From assembly GCA_938046705.1 (NCBI GenBank), contig CALIWP010000419.1:1-18480 (forward strand): a stretch of DNA of 18,480 nt. Direction: 5' to 3'. Shown here piece after piece: positions 1-7,425 of the stretch. The notes below the pieces were generated by a model, which saw only the letters and a program-made list of their open reading frames with translations, was not told where the DNA came from and did not search any database. Position numbers and translations under genes: made by a program. Source of the stretch: an uncultured Campylobacter sp. (GTDB lineage: Bacteria > Campylobacterota > Campylobacteria > Campylobacterales > Campylobacteraceae). Position 1 is the first letter of the stretch, and each line of letters starts with the position of its first letter.

Positions 1-812
1 GTCTCTGCTATAGAAGACTTTTTCTCGGAGCGCTTAGGCTTTTCTGTGTGAGACTTCCCGTCATCAGAAGAGCTACCCTCTGATTCGTTTCCCTGGTGAG
101 AAGACCTATGGTTACGAGCGTCTCTTTTACCAAGACCTGGATGCAGGGCAATAATGGCTGCAATAACCTCTTCAACAGAAAGCTCAGAAGAGTCAATGTG
201 ATGAGCATCTTCTGCAGCGCGCAGTGGTGCTGCCTTACGCTCAGAGTCAGCCTTATCGCGAGCCTTGATGTCTTCGAGGATCTTCTCCTCACTCTTGGCA
301 TCTACCTGGGCATCATTGCCAGTAGCTGCGTCTCCACCCTGGCGCTGAACAGCGCGACGGTGAGCGCGTGCTGCAGGATCAGCGGTCAAGAAAACCTTTA
401 CATCTGCCTCGGGGAATACCACGGTGCCAATGTCACGGCCTTCTGCGACTACATCGCCATTCTCGCCAGCGCGACGCTGAAGCGTGACCATAGCCTCGCG
501 GACCTCAGGAATGGCCGCAACAGCACTGACGTTTCTATCTACCTCTGGGGTACGAATCTCTGCGGTAACGTTTGAACCGTTTGCATAGACGGTCTGGCCG
601 TTTGAGGAGTTACCAAACGAGATGCTAATGCTGCGTGCAACCTGAATGATTTTCTCGGTATCAGTCATATCAATACCCTGACGCAGGCATTCTACAGTTA
701 CCGAGCGATACATTGCGCCCGTATCTAGAAAGATTAGATCCAGGCGATCAGAAAGTGCGCGAGCAACCGTAGACTTTCCGGAGCCTGCTGGGCCGTCAAT
801 AGCAACAATCAT
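1..812 (-). CDS. cmk: Cytidylate kinase (CMP kinase) with C-terminal extension, partial at window edge
   Basis: Phosphorylates CMP and dCMP with ATP in the cytoplasm, feeding CTP/dCTP synthesis. I translated this frame by hand from the ATG at 812: 270 codons without a stop to the window edge. It opens MIVAIDGPAGSGKSTVARAL, with the P-loop GPAGSGKS at residues 7-14, then LDTGAMYR (29-36) and AEGRDIGTVVFP (123-134), all typical of bacterial Cmk. The lid/C-terminal helix region follows (about 175-222). Family members are usually about 220-230 residues. Here a hydrophilic, Ser/Lys/Glu-rich stretch continues from about residue 226, as in linkers of actinobacterial proteins in which Cmk is fused to a second enzyme such as the GTPase Der. 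What lies beyond base 1 is unknown. The ATG overlaps the stop of the upstream phosphatase gene (TAATG), indicating translational coupling. Confidence 0.93.
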   Translation of the reverse strand, partial: MIVAIDGPAGSGKSTVARALSDRLDLIFLDTGAMYRSVTVECLRQGIDMTDTEKIIQVARSISISFGNSSNGQTVYANGSNVTAEIRTPEVDRNVSAVAAIPEVREAMVTLQRRAGENGDVVAEGRDIGTVVFPEADVKVFLTADPAARAHRRAVQRQGGDAATGNDAQVDAKSEEKILEDIKARDKADSERKAAPLRAAEDAHHIDSSELSVEEVIAAIIALHPGLGKRDARNHRSSHQGNESEGSSSDDGKSHTEKPKRSEKKSSIAE

Positions 813-1522
813 TACTTATCCCCCTCGGTGACACCCCAAATGTCACGAAAATCGTAAAAACTTGGCTCAGTGGAACGACAAATAACCTCTTCTGGATCAA
901 GGTTAAATCCACCAAGCTTGAAATCTGAACCGCCTGTACTAGTAAAGAAGATTGAAGAGACATTTGCAAGATGTACATTCCAGCTAGAACTACCTGGGAT
1001 GCCAAAAATCTCTGCCATCATAGAGCGCAGGTAGCCGCCGTGAGAAATACAAACCGTGCGTCCAGAGAGGTTGGAAAACTCGTTAAGAATGTTGCGACAC
1101 CTGCTTCTTACCTGCTCATATGACTCTGCTTCTGGAGCAGGAATGGAATGACCGTTTTCATCTGAAGCCCAAGGAAAGGTGAGACCGTACGGCTTTAAAA
1201 TCTCTTCTGCATCAGCAAAACGCCTGCTCTCCAGAATGCCAAAATCCATCTCTGCAAGGTCGTCTTTTACCTCGCAGGAAATACCAAGCTCGGCTGCGGC
1301 CATCTCTGCCATGTCTTTGCAGCGAGACAAAGGAGAGGTCCAAATTCTATCTGGATGAAATGCAACAAGCGCGCGAACGGCGTGTTCTCGCTGTTCAACG
1401 CCATGCTCGGTGAGCTCAACGTCTCTTCTGCCGCTAAAAAAGCGCTGTGTATTAGCCACGCTTTCTGGGTGGCGCATAAACAAAATGCGATGAGCCTGAG
1501 CTGGAACTTCAAACGGCTGCAT
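812..1522 (-). CDS. Histidine phosphatase family protein (phosphoglycerate mutase-like)
   Basis: A 236-residue member of the histidine phosphatase (PGAM/RHG) superfamily. The phospho-acceptor motif is LFMRHPES, with Arg17 and His18. Other catalytic-pocket residues are Arg67 in SPLSRCKDMA, Glu91 in AEMDFG and His161 in CISHGGYL. The family holds phosphoglycerate mutases, cobalamin phosphatases and broad sugar-phosphate phosphatases, and the sequence does not separate these. Its place between rluB and cmk gives no substrate clue. The ATG at 1522 has a strong GAGAGGAG ribosome binding site a few bases upstream. A 63-base gap separates it from rluB, the largest gap in the run below the protease, and the stop overlaps the cmk start. 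Family is certain, substrate unknown. Confidence 0.88.
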   Translation of the reverse strand: MQPFEVPAQAHRILFMRHPESVANTQRFFSGRRDVELTEHGVEQREHAVRALVAFHPDRIWTSPLSRCKDMAEMAAAELGISCEVKDDLAEMDFGILESRRFADAEEILKPYGLTFPWASDENGHSIPAPEAESYEQVRSRCRNILNEFSNLSGRTVCISHGGYLRSMMAEIFGIPGSSSWNVHLANVSSIFFTSTGGSDFKLGGFNLDPEEVICRSTEPSFYDFRDIWGVTEGDK

Positions 1523-1585
1523 TATGTCTCCTCTCTGGGCGGTTGTAGGTGTTTAACGTACGCTTGGTACTCGTGTGACCAGTAG

Positions 1586-2425
1586 TTACTTGTCGATGTT
1601 CAAGGGCATGATAGGAGAAGCGCCCGTCTCTCTGCCAATAGTGCGCTCCAGAGCAGCAACTTCCTCCTCTGTAAGAAGTCTCCACTCGCCTTCTTTAACG
1701 CCTGTTAAGTGCAGCGGACCAAACGTATCTCTATGAAGCACAAGAACCCTGTGGTGAATGGCCAGAAGCATCTTCTTGACCTGATGCTTTCTGCCTTCCC
1801 TAATAGTGACGCTCACCAGGGCGTTTGGCTCTCCACCACCGGTTTTTCCTAAACCCTGTGGGGCGAGAAGAGCCTTCATCTTGGCGTTGTCAGAGATAAT
1901 CTCTACCTCTGCTGGAGCCGCAGGTCCATCTTCAAGCTCAATACCTTCGCGTAGGCGATCTAGCTGCTCTTCTGTAGGCGTTCCCACTACATGGGCAACA
2001 TAGTGCTTCCATACATGCTTTGAAGGATGCAGGAGCTCTTGTGCCATCTGACCGTCGGTGGTAAAGAACAGAAGGCCTGTGGTGTCCATATCAAGACGTC
2101 CAACAGGAAAAAGTCCCGGGTATTTGTCAGTTGGGACCATGTCCACAATGGTTGGTCTACCCTGAGGGTCTTTCATGGTAGTTAGATACCCTGCAGGTTT
2201 ATTGAGTATCAAGTAGACGGGTTTCTCGGCAATTGAGCAGACAACGCCGTCAACTGCCACAACATCCACCAGCGGATCAACCTTGCTACCAAGCTCAGTG
2301 ACTACCTGGCCGTTTACCGTGACACGGCCAGACGTCATCAGGCGCTCGGAACCGCGACGACTAGCTACTCCTGCACGCGCCAAAAAGCGCTGCAGACGCA
2401 TGGGAACAATGCGCTCTTCTGCCAC
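1586..2425 (-). CDS. rluB: Ribosomal large subunit pseudouridine synthase, RluB type
   Basis: Converts a uridine of 23S rRNA to pseudouridine. RluB/RsuA/RluE/RluF enzymes share this architecture, and the genomic setting next to scpA-scpB is the one where Gram-positive RluB is usually found. An S4 RNA-binding domain (residues about 9-55: MRLQRFLARAGVASRRGSER, then SGRVTVNG) is followed by the catalytic domain from about residue 68 (PVYLILNKPAGYLTT). The signature GRLDMDTTGLL at 109-119 contains the catalytic Asp112. It ends in a positively charged, KHQVKKML-containing strand typical of the family. The start is GTG at 2425, 3 bases after the scpB stop; an in-frame ATG at 2401 (codon 9) immediately before the S4 domain is the alternative. 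The position modified (2605 in E. coli numbering) is inferred from the family. Confidence 0.92.
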   Translation of the reverse strand: MAEERIVPMRLQRFLARAGVASRRGSERLMTSGRVTVNGQVVTELGSKVDPLVDVVAVDGVVCSIAEKPVYLILNKPAGYLTTMKDPQGRPTIVDMVPTDKYPGLFPVGRLDMDTTGLLFFTTDGQMAQELLHPSKHVWKHYVAHVVGTPTEEQLDRLREGIELEDGPAAPAEVEIISDNAKMKALLAPQGLGKTGGGEPNALVSVTIREGRKHQVKKMLLAIHHRVLVLHRDTFGPLHLTGVKEGEWRLLTEEEVAALERTIGRETGASPIMPLNIDK

Positions 2426-2428
2426 GGC

Positions 2429-3103
2429 CTATGCTTCCTCTTGCGTATCGTAGGTATCGCCCAAAAGCGAGCGCTCATCATCAATATCTTCTGCAGCCTC
2501 TTCAAGCGTTGATGTAAAGCTTCTACCCGAAAGTCTCTCGCGAATAAATTGCTTGGACTCCTCATCAGGAGCAAAGTCTTCCAGTGGTGGCAGCTCTCGC
2601 AAAGACTTGAGACCAAAGCGCTCTAGGAAAAGCGCAGTAGTGCCATAAAGAATGGCTTGTCCCCTATCTGCCTCTTTGCCCACTTCACAAACAAGGTTTT
2701 TCTCGCGAAGAGAAGAGATAACACCGTCAGAATTAACGCCACGGATAGCGCGGACGCCCTCACGAGTTACCGGCTGGTGATAGGCAATGACCGCCAGCGT
2801 CTCAAGTGCTGCCTGCGAAAGGCGGCGCGTATCCCAGGAAAGGACAAAGTCGCTGACAAGCTGATGGTGGGCAGGGTGCGTAAAGAGACGCCAACCGCCG
2901 GCTACCTCTCTAAGCTGAAAGCCCCTGTTGCAGCGCGTGTACTCCTCTGCAAGCTCTTTGAGAGCTTCAGCTACCTCTGCGGGAGCTGCATTAGTGACCT
3001 TGGCAAAGTCAGCCGTGGTGATAGCATCAGTTGCAACTAAAAGCAGTGATTCTAGAGCGCCTTTAAGCGACTCGGAATCTAAATAGGTAAGCTCTTCTGC
3101 CAT
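2429..3103 (-). CDS. scpB: Segregation and condensation protein B
   Basis: ScpB is a kleisin-associated winged-helix protein. With ScpA and SMC it forms the bacterial condensin that compacts and separates daughter chromosomes. The 224-residue product has the expected two winged-helix domains. The first begins SLKGALESLLLVATDAITTA (residues about 12-31). The second holds the family signature around LSQAALETLAVIAYHQPVTR and IRGVNSD, followed by LREKNLVCEVGKEADRGQ and GTTALFLERFGLKSLRELPP. The acidic C-terminal tail (EEAAEDIDDE) is also common. It is separated from scpA and from rluB by 3 bases each, so the three are surely cotranscribed. Length and motifs are those of an intact gene. Confidence 0.95.
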   Translation of the reverse strand: MAEELTYLDSESLKGALESLLLVATDAITTADFAKVTNAAPAEVAEALKELAEEYTRCNRGFQLREVAGGWRLFTHPAHHQLVSDFVLSWDTRRLSQAALETLAVIAYHQPVTREGVRAIRGVNSDGVISSLREKNLVCEVGKEADRGQAILYGTTALFLERFGLKSLRELPPLEDFAPDEESKQFIRERLSGRSFTSTLEEAAEDIDDERSLLGDTYDTQEEA

Positions 3104-3106
3104 AAG

Positions 3107-4036
3107 TTATTCCGCCTCTTCCTGTACTTCATCGGGCGTATGAGTGAGCGATAAAAGCGTCTGCTGGACATCTTGAAGTGCGTTTTGAGACAAGTTAAAT
3201 CCTTCAAGGTCCGGCTCATCGCCAGAAAGCTCTTCTAGTTCCAAAAGTACCGATTCATCAAGCTGATATGAATCTGCGCCCTCTATGTGCTCAATTTCAA
3301 TTTCGCCAAAAATGACATCTTGTTGAACACGAACAAGACCGCGCTTAAAGAGTTCAAGCACAGCCAAGAAGTTTGCAACCACAATCTCTGGCGTATCCTG
3401 ACCGTCTAGAAGCTCAGAGAAGGTCACTTTACCCTTGGAGCGCGTGAGACGGTCCACTGAAGCAACCGTTAGAGCTACTGGAAGCCTTTTTGGGGCCACA
3501 TGTTCTGCCTCAAGCAAGAATGTCTCACGTTCTGAGTCAATGTCCGCACAAATGACTGCAAGGCTTCTGAGGGTAATGCCTTCTAGATAGTCTGGCATGA
3601 GGTTCAAGAAATCAGGATCAGGACCCACTGAACGTGGGAACATGTACGATTCCGCCTCCATGCGGCTGCCTAGCGCAGCACCAGCGTTTCTAAATTGCTT
3701 ATAGGCAATAAGGCGAGCAATAAGAACTTCTCGCGCCTCGTCAGGAGAAAGACCGTCAAGCTCGTCATCATACTCATCTTCATCAAGTGAGCTTTTGAGC
3801 GAAACGTCTTGAGGCACCAAGGCATGAGCCTTCATGTCCAGAAGGGTTGACGCAACAAGTACAAAGTCACTGGCAACGTCCAGATCAAGCTCTTCCATGG
3901 CGTCAACTTCTGCCAGGTACTGATCAGCAACCTCAGAGATAGAAATGGATCCAATGGCTACCTTTTGTCTACTTACCAACTGAAGCAGCAGGTCAAATGG
4001 GCCCGAATATGTTGCGGTGTTTACTTTGTACGACAT
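3107..4036 (-). CDS. scpA: Segregation and condensation protein A (kleisin)
   Basis: ScpA is the kleisin subunit that bridges the two SMC heads and binds a ScpB dimer. The 309-residue protein begins with the conserved N-terminal SMC-neck-binding region (YSGPFDLLLQLVSRQKVAIG, residues about 10-29, then ISISEVADQYL). It continues with an acidic middle segment (SLDEDEYDDELDGLSPDEAREVL) and ends with the winged-helix cap-binding region (VTFSELLDG, ANFLAVLELFKRGLVRVQQD, FGEIEIE). A further acidic C-terminal tail of about 50 residues follows; tails of this kind are common in actinobacterial ScpA. The ATG at 4036 overlaps the stop of the upstream protease gene (TAATG), so the two are translationally coupled. 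Confidence 0.95.
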   Translation of the reverse strand: MSYKVNTATYSGPFDLLLQLVSRQKVAIGSISISEVADQYLAEVDAMEELDLDVASDFVLVASTLLDMKAHALVPQDVSLKSSLDEDEYDDELDGLSPDEAREVLIARLIAYKQFRNAGAALGSRMEAESYMFPRSVGPDPDFLNLMPDYLEGITLRSLAVICADIDSERETFLLEAEHVAPKRLPVALTVASVDRLTRSKGKVTFSELLDGQDTPEIVVANFLAVLELFKRGLVRVQQDVIFGEIEIEHIEGADSYQLDESVLLELEELSGDEPDLEGFNLSQNALQDVQQTLLSLTHTPDEVQEEAE

Positions 4037-4716
4037 TAGATGATTCTCGCAAGCAGACTCAAAATGACGTTAGAAATGCCTCCGATAATGGACGAGAAAA
4101 AGCCAGGCGCAAAGAACATGAGACCCACAACAGCAATCATGCAATAGGGCTCAATGGCATAAAACTTTTGACGGTTTTTCTCGCCAAGAAAATAGAGCAG
4201 TAGCTTAGATCCGTCCAAAGGTGGAATGGGCAGCATGTTAAAGACCGCCAAGCTTACGTTAATCTGGATGTAGAAAATAACTAGCGAAGAAACGTAGTAC
4301 ATTATCAGCGGATTTAAAGCCGTGCCAAAAGCAATGCTTACCGCGTTAAGCAAACGCAGCAACAGTGCGCCGAGAAATGCCTGTAAAATATTGGAAGTAG
4401 GTCCTGCAAGCGCTACCAGAATCTCGTCACGACGACGATTTTTGAGGTAGTTGGGGTTATAAGGAACAGGTTTTGCGTATCCAAAGCTAGGTCCACCCAT
4501 CAATACCAGCATAAGCGGTAGAAGAACCGTACCAAACAAGTCAATATGCGCCAGCGGATTGAGCGTCAAACGACCAGACATCTTTGCTGTAGGATCGCCG
4601 CACTTATATGCCACAAAGCCATGGGCAACCTCGTGGACCACAATGGCAAAAATTACCAGTGCAAATTCAGCAAGCGTTGTCAAAAGCGATGGAACTGATG
4701 TTAAAGCAGTTGGCAC
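4036..4716 (-). CDS. Site-2 protease family (M50) membrane zinc metalloprotease
   Basis: Multi-pass intramembrane zinc protease of peptidase family M50. The zinc-binding HEVAHG motif lies in the first membrane segment (His43, Glu44 and His47 when counted from the longer start). The second ligand region is NMLPIPPLDGSK (Asp183). Four to six hydrophobic segments are visible. This soluble-domain-free subtype often sits immediately upstream of scpA in Gram-positive bacteria and its substrate is generally unknown. The frame is open from GTG at 4761. I prefer GTG at 4716 because AAGGA lies about 6 bases before it, and the residues between the two starts look neither like a membrane segment nor like the family. 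The last base overlaps the scpA start. Confidence 0.87.
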   Translation of the reverse strand: MPTALTSVPSLLTTLAEFALVIFAIVVHEVAHGFVAYKCGDPTAKMSGRLTLNPLAHIDLFGTVLLPLMLVLMGGPSFGYAKPVPYNPNYLKNRRRDEILVALAGPTSNILQAFLGALLLRLLNAVSIAFGTALNPLIMYYVSSLVIFYIQINVSLAVFNMLPIPPLDGSKLLLYFLGEKNRQKFYAIEPYCMIAVVGLMFFAPGFFSSIIGGISNVILSLLARII

Positions 4717-4761
4717 AACAATCCTTATCTCAACATCTGCAAAGACACTACAGACGAACAC

Positions 4762-4857
4762 GTACAGACATAAGCCTCAAGTACAAGGCGTTAGATACAA
4801 GCAGAAAGTCCAAGACAGTAGATACAAGACAATTTTACCCAAGATTAGTAAAACTAC
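4762..4857 (-). promoter_or_regulatory. Gap between ABC-F tail and protease gene, with repeated CTTGTATCTA
   Basis: On the minus strand this 96-base gap holds two exact copies of CTTGTATCTA (4819-4828 and 4792-4801, 27 bases apart) and a related CTTGTACTTG (4778-4787). It could hold the promoter of the protease-scpA-scpB operon, but no -35/-10 pair with good spacing stands out. No clear terminator for the ABC-F gene was seen either. Function is unassigned. Confidence 0.3.
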
Positions 4858-5396
4858 CTACTCATCAATATCTGATTCCATTTTTTCTGAAAGTTCCAAC
4901 CACTCAGCCTCAAGAGCAGGAATCTTCTTGGAAAGTGCCTGGTATTCAGCCATGCACTCATCAAACTTTTGAGGATCGTTATAGAGAGCCTCGTCAGCCA
5001 TAAGCGTCATGAGCTCATCGTATCGTTTATGCGCAGGAGTCAGCGCTGCCTCAACCTCGTCTAGGCGCTTCTTGGTCTCCCTGAGCGCACGACTTCTACG
5101 ATTACGTTCCTCTGCCTCAGCTCTTCTCTGCTCCTTAGTCTTCACATTGCGAGAAGATCCTGCAGCTTGACCCACCTCTGGAGCAGCACTCTTAACCGCT
5201 CTTGCACCCGAAGTTCCATACGAGGACACGGTCCTGCTCGACGTCTCCCCCTGTGCCGCTGCTTGAAGCTCTGCAAGCTTAAAAAGGAAGTAATCGTAGT
5301 CTCCGTCATAGACCGTAACCTTGTGATCGCGAACATCCACAACCTTGTTAGCCACAGCTCTGACTAGGTGCTCATCGTGGCTGATCAAGATCGCGC
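4858..5396 (-). CDS. ABC-F family ATPase, C-terminal fragment (5' part missing at the junction)
   Basis: This is the tail of an ABC-F protein (soluble, duplicated ATPase of the EttA/Uup/ribosome-protection family). The visible part starts inside the second ATPase domain, just after where Walker B would be: [20 protein letters not shown] contains the H-loop histidine of the switch motif SHD. It is followed by [16 protein letters not shown], the usual ABC-F end of the ATPase core. After a Ser/Thr-rich linker comes a charged C-terminal coiled coil (about 90 residues from [20 protein letters not shown] to the stop), as in Uup-like members. The Walker A, signature and Walker B motifs and the whole first ATPase domain are absent. 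At 5397 the frame continues as Campylobacter AtpB, so this is a truncated gene. It is on the same strand as, and upstream of, the protease-scpAB operon. Confidence 0.85.
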
Positions 5397-6072
5397 CGGC
5401 AAGATACACGTAAGTAAGAATCATAAAGATAAATGTCTGCAAGCACGCCATAAACGTAAGCAAGACAAACGCCGGAAGCGCAGCGTAAGACGCAAGAGCA
5501 AGTACGACCAAAAGGAACAAATCATCGCCCTTGATGTTACCGAAAAGTCGGAAAGAAAGCGATACTACGCGAGATAAATGCGAAACGATCTCGACGATAA
5601 ACATTATCGGAGCTAGCCATTTGTTTGGTCCCATGAAGTGCGCAAAATACTTGACGACGCCGTTTACGCGGATACCTTCGTAGTGGTAAAACACGAAAAC
5701 CACGAGCGCTAGAGTAAGGGTCAAATTTAAGCTCGAAGTCGGAGCCTCAAATCCAGGTATTATGCCTATTATGTTACTTACGAATACGATCAAACCGATG
5801 GTGGCGACTAGCGGCAGATATTTTCTAGATAGCGCTTCACTGCCTAGCACGTCCTTGCCCATGGATACGACGCCTTCTAAATACGCTTCGAGGATATTTT
5901 GTGTTCCGCGAGGTACGAGTTGCAAATTTTTAGTTGCAAATTTTGCCACGATGAGCACGATAATCGCGACTAAAACAAGATGTCCCGCGTAATTTACCGC
6001 GTGGATAACGTGCTCGTTGTCGGTAAACAAAGAAGCGATCCAACCTGTAAACAAAAACAAATTTTCTTGCAT
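4858..6072 (-). CDS. atpB: Chimeric reading frame: ATP synthase subunit a (AtpB) joined to an ABC-F tail
   Basis: Residues 1-228 (bases 6072-5389) are F0F1 ATP synthase subunit a, the membrane protein that forms the proton half-channels against the c-ring. It has five to six membrane helices and the essential Arg175 in [12 protein letters not shown]. It ends in the last helix, [17 protein letters not shown]. Campylobacter AtpB is about 226 residues long, so this part is practically complete and lacks only a few terminal residues. Its start ATG at 6072 has AAGG a few bases upstream. From residue 229 the sequence abruptly becomes an ABC-F ATPase end with a coiled coil, which has no place in subunit a. 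An automatic annotation would call the 404-residue frame AtpB. I read it as an artificial or recombinational join, with AtpB itself real. Confidence 0.88.
   Translation of the reverse strand: MQENLFLFTGWIASLFTDNEHVIHAVNYAGHLVLVAIIVLIVAKFATKNLQLVPRGTQNILEAYLEGVVSMGKDVLGSEALSRKYLPLVATIGLIVFVSNIIGIIPGFEAPTSSLNLTLTLALVVFVFYHYEGIRVNGVVKYFAHFMGPNKWLAPIMFIVEIVSHLSRVVSLSFRLFGNIKGDDLFLLVVLALASYAALPAFVLLTFMACLQTFIFMILTYVYLAGAILISHDEHLVRAVANKVVDVRDHKVTVYDGDYDYFLFKLAELQAAAQGETSSRTVSSYGTSGARAVKSAAPEVGQAAGSSRNVKTKEQRRAEAEERNRRSRALRETKKRLDEVEAALTPAHKRYDELMTLMADEALYNDPQKFDECMAEYQALSKKIPALEAEWLELSEKMESDIDE
5388..5397. other. Junction between Gram-positive and Campylobacter-like DNA
   Basis: The protein family, codon habit and hexamer content change here. 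To the left, everything is scpAB-type Gram-positive operon. To the right, everything is Campylobacter-like and AAATTT is frequent. The ten bases GATCGCGCCG read on the minus strand encode Gly-Ala-Ile. That tripeptide fits both the end of the last AtpB helix (LAGAI) and the ABC-F strand before the H-loop (GAILISHD). A microhomology of about 9 bases is therefore a likely cause of the join. Confidence 0.8.
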
Positions 6073-6219
6073 GGATTAACCTTAGATTTATGAAATTTAA
6101 CGGCAATTTTATCCAAATAAACGTTAAAAGTTTTTTAAGCTTACCTCAAATTTCGCCCAAATTTTAGCTTTTTTGTCAAATTTAGCTCAAATTTCGACGT
6201 CGTTTCTTAAAATCAGTGC

Positions 6220-6987
6220 TTACGCGAAAAATCTATCGTAAACAAGCTTTAGTATCGTCGCGCCCACGACGGCCAAAAACACGACTCTAACAAATTTAAC
6301 GTCCTTTTTCATGACCATATTTGAGCCAAAATACGCGCCTAAAACCTGTCCGACGCCCATCAAAAGCCCGACCGCCCAAAGTATCTGTCCGCCCGCGATA
6401 AAAACGGCTAGAGAGACGATGTTGCTGGTAAAATTTAGGATTTTCGTATGCGCGACGGCTTTTTTCATATTTAGCCCGATGAGCGCAACCATCGCAAACG
6501 TCCAAAAACTGCCCGCTCCAGGCCCGAAAAATCCGTCGTAAAAGCCTAAAATTAGGCCAAATATCACATAAAAGGCTCGCGCGCTCATGCGGGCGGCTCT
6601 GTCCTCGTCGCCGACTTTTGGCATCAAAAGCGTATAGATGAAAATCGCTATCAAACAAAACGGGATAATAACACGCAAAAACTCGGCACTCAAAAACAAA
6701 ATAAACACCGTGCCGACGCACGCGCCGATAAAGGTAAAAACGATGCCAATAAAAACTTCGCGGAAATTTATCATGCCTTTTCGGGCGAAATTTAGCGCCG
6801 CCGTGAAGCTGCCGAAAGTGCCTTGAAGCTTGTTCGTCGCTAGCGCCATGTGAGGCGGCACGCCCATAGCCATGATTGTCGGTAGCGCAATCAGTCCGCC
6901 GCCGCCGGCAATCGCGTCGATGAAGCCGGCCGCAAACGCCGCCGTAAAAAATATCAAATACGCCGTAACGCCGAAGTCAAAGTCCAT
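6220..6987 (-). CDS. TauE/SafE (DUF81, YfcA-like) family membrane permease
   Basis: 255-residue integral membrane protein of the TauE/SafE family, whose members export sulfite, sulfoacetate or related anions; the substrate here is not known. The family's internal duplication is visible. AGGGGLIALPTI (residues 27-38) in the first half is mirrored by GFYDGFFGPGAGSFWTF (148-164) in the second, each after a hydrophobic helix and before a conserved ALATNKLQGT (48-57) or AVAHTKILNFTSN (177-189). Seven to eight membrane segments are expected. The ATG at 6987 is preceded by a GAGGGGGG ribosome binding site. It stands alone, 147 bases downstream (in reading direction) of which lies atpB, whose start is at 6072. 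Length is normal for the family and nothing looks damaged. Confidence 0.9.
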   Translation of the reverse strand: MDFDFGVTAYLIFFTAAFAAGFIDAIAGGGGLIALPTIMAMGVPPHMALATNKLQGTFGSFTAALNFARKGMINFREVFIGIVFTFIGACVGTVFILFLSAEFLRVIIPFCLIAIFIYTLLMPKVGDEDRAARMSARAFYVIFGLILGFYDGFFGPGAGSFWTFAMVALIGLNMKKAVAHTKILNFTSNIVSLAVFIAGGQILWAVGLLMGVGQVLGAYFGSNMVMKKDVKFVRVVFLAVVGATILKLVYDRFFA

Positions 6988-7003
6988 TTTTGCCCCCCTC
7001 GAA

Positions 7004-7016
7004 AAACAAAATCATA
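7004..7016 (-). promoter_or_regulatory. Putative sigma-70 -10 region for the TauE/SafE gene
   Basis: On the minus strand TATGAT (7011-7016) is preceded by a T-rich tract. It places the transcription start about 17-20 bases before the ATG at 6987. Campylobacter vegetative promoters usually show a -10 with T-rich periodic upstream DNA and little -35, and this fits. The evidence is position and motif only. Confidence 0.35.
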
Positions 7017-7373
7017 CTACGAAAAATTTAAAAATTTATAAAATTTGGCTTTTTGTTTTACTGCGGTTAAAATTTAATAAAGCGGCGAGTAAATTTTGCC
7101 AAACGGGGTTAAATTTAGCAGTTTGGGTTGCGGTGTATTTTGTAAATTTTGCGGGCGCGCTCTACGATTTTTGAAGTTTTAGACAAATTTTGCAAATTTA
7201 AGCTCTATTTAACGGCGGTAAATTTGATATGGTTTTAAAAATTTAGTTTGCGAAACCGCGCGGACAAAATTTGGATATTTTAGAAAATTGATTGAGATTT
7301 TGCTTTTTCGAGATGCTGGCTTGAAAACATATGAGACGCCAAATTTAAAGCCGCGTTAAATTTGATCTAGTTA

Positions 7374-7416
7374 AGAAAAAAAGAAATCCGCCGACGCCGA
7401 GTGCGGCAAATCGGCG
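7374..7416 (-). terminator. Rho-independent terminator of sodC
   Basis: Read on the minus strand, TCGGCG/CGCCGA arms (7411-7416 with 7389-7394) enclose an inner GCCG/CGGC hairpin (7396-7399 with 7404-7407). A U-rich run follows (ATTTCTTTTTTTCTT over about 7374-7388). It begins 9 bases after the sodC stop codon at 7426-7428. Confidence 0.75.
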
Positions 7417-7425
7417 AATGCGGGA

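Larger units (their letters stand above)
6988..7425. other. 438-base AT-rich gap with dense AAATTT hexamers
   Basis: There is no credible gene here. The stretch holds roughly ten occurrences of AAATTT or its extensions, for example around 7025-7045, 7110-7116, 7183-7198, 7219-7240 and 7340-7362. A short plus-strand open frame (6872-7174) overlaps the exporter antisense and has no support. The lower end carries the putative exporter promoter and the upper end the sodC terminator. The AAATTT repeats are a genome-wide habit of this right-hand organism. Confidence 0.6.

Noticed and set aside
96..575. Plus-strand open frame of 159 codons
   Set aside because: It is antisense to cmk, whose frame has clear kinase motifs; the translated product has no recognisable pattern.
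4559..5003. Plus-strand open frames with repeated RYK-type residues
   Set aside because: They run antisense to the protease and ABC-F genes and across the repeated gap. Their repeat is a by-product of the CTTGTATCTA repeats.
4858..6072. A natural AtpB-ABC-F fusion protein as a new membrane ATPase
   Set aside because: The ABC-F part lacks Walker A, the signature motif and the first ATPase domain. The join coincides with a change of genome type, so a chimeric contig is far simpler.
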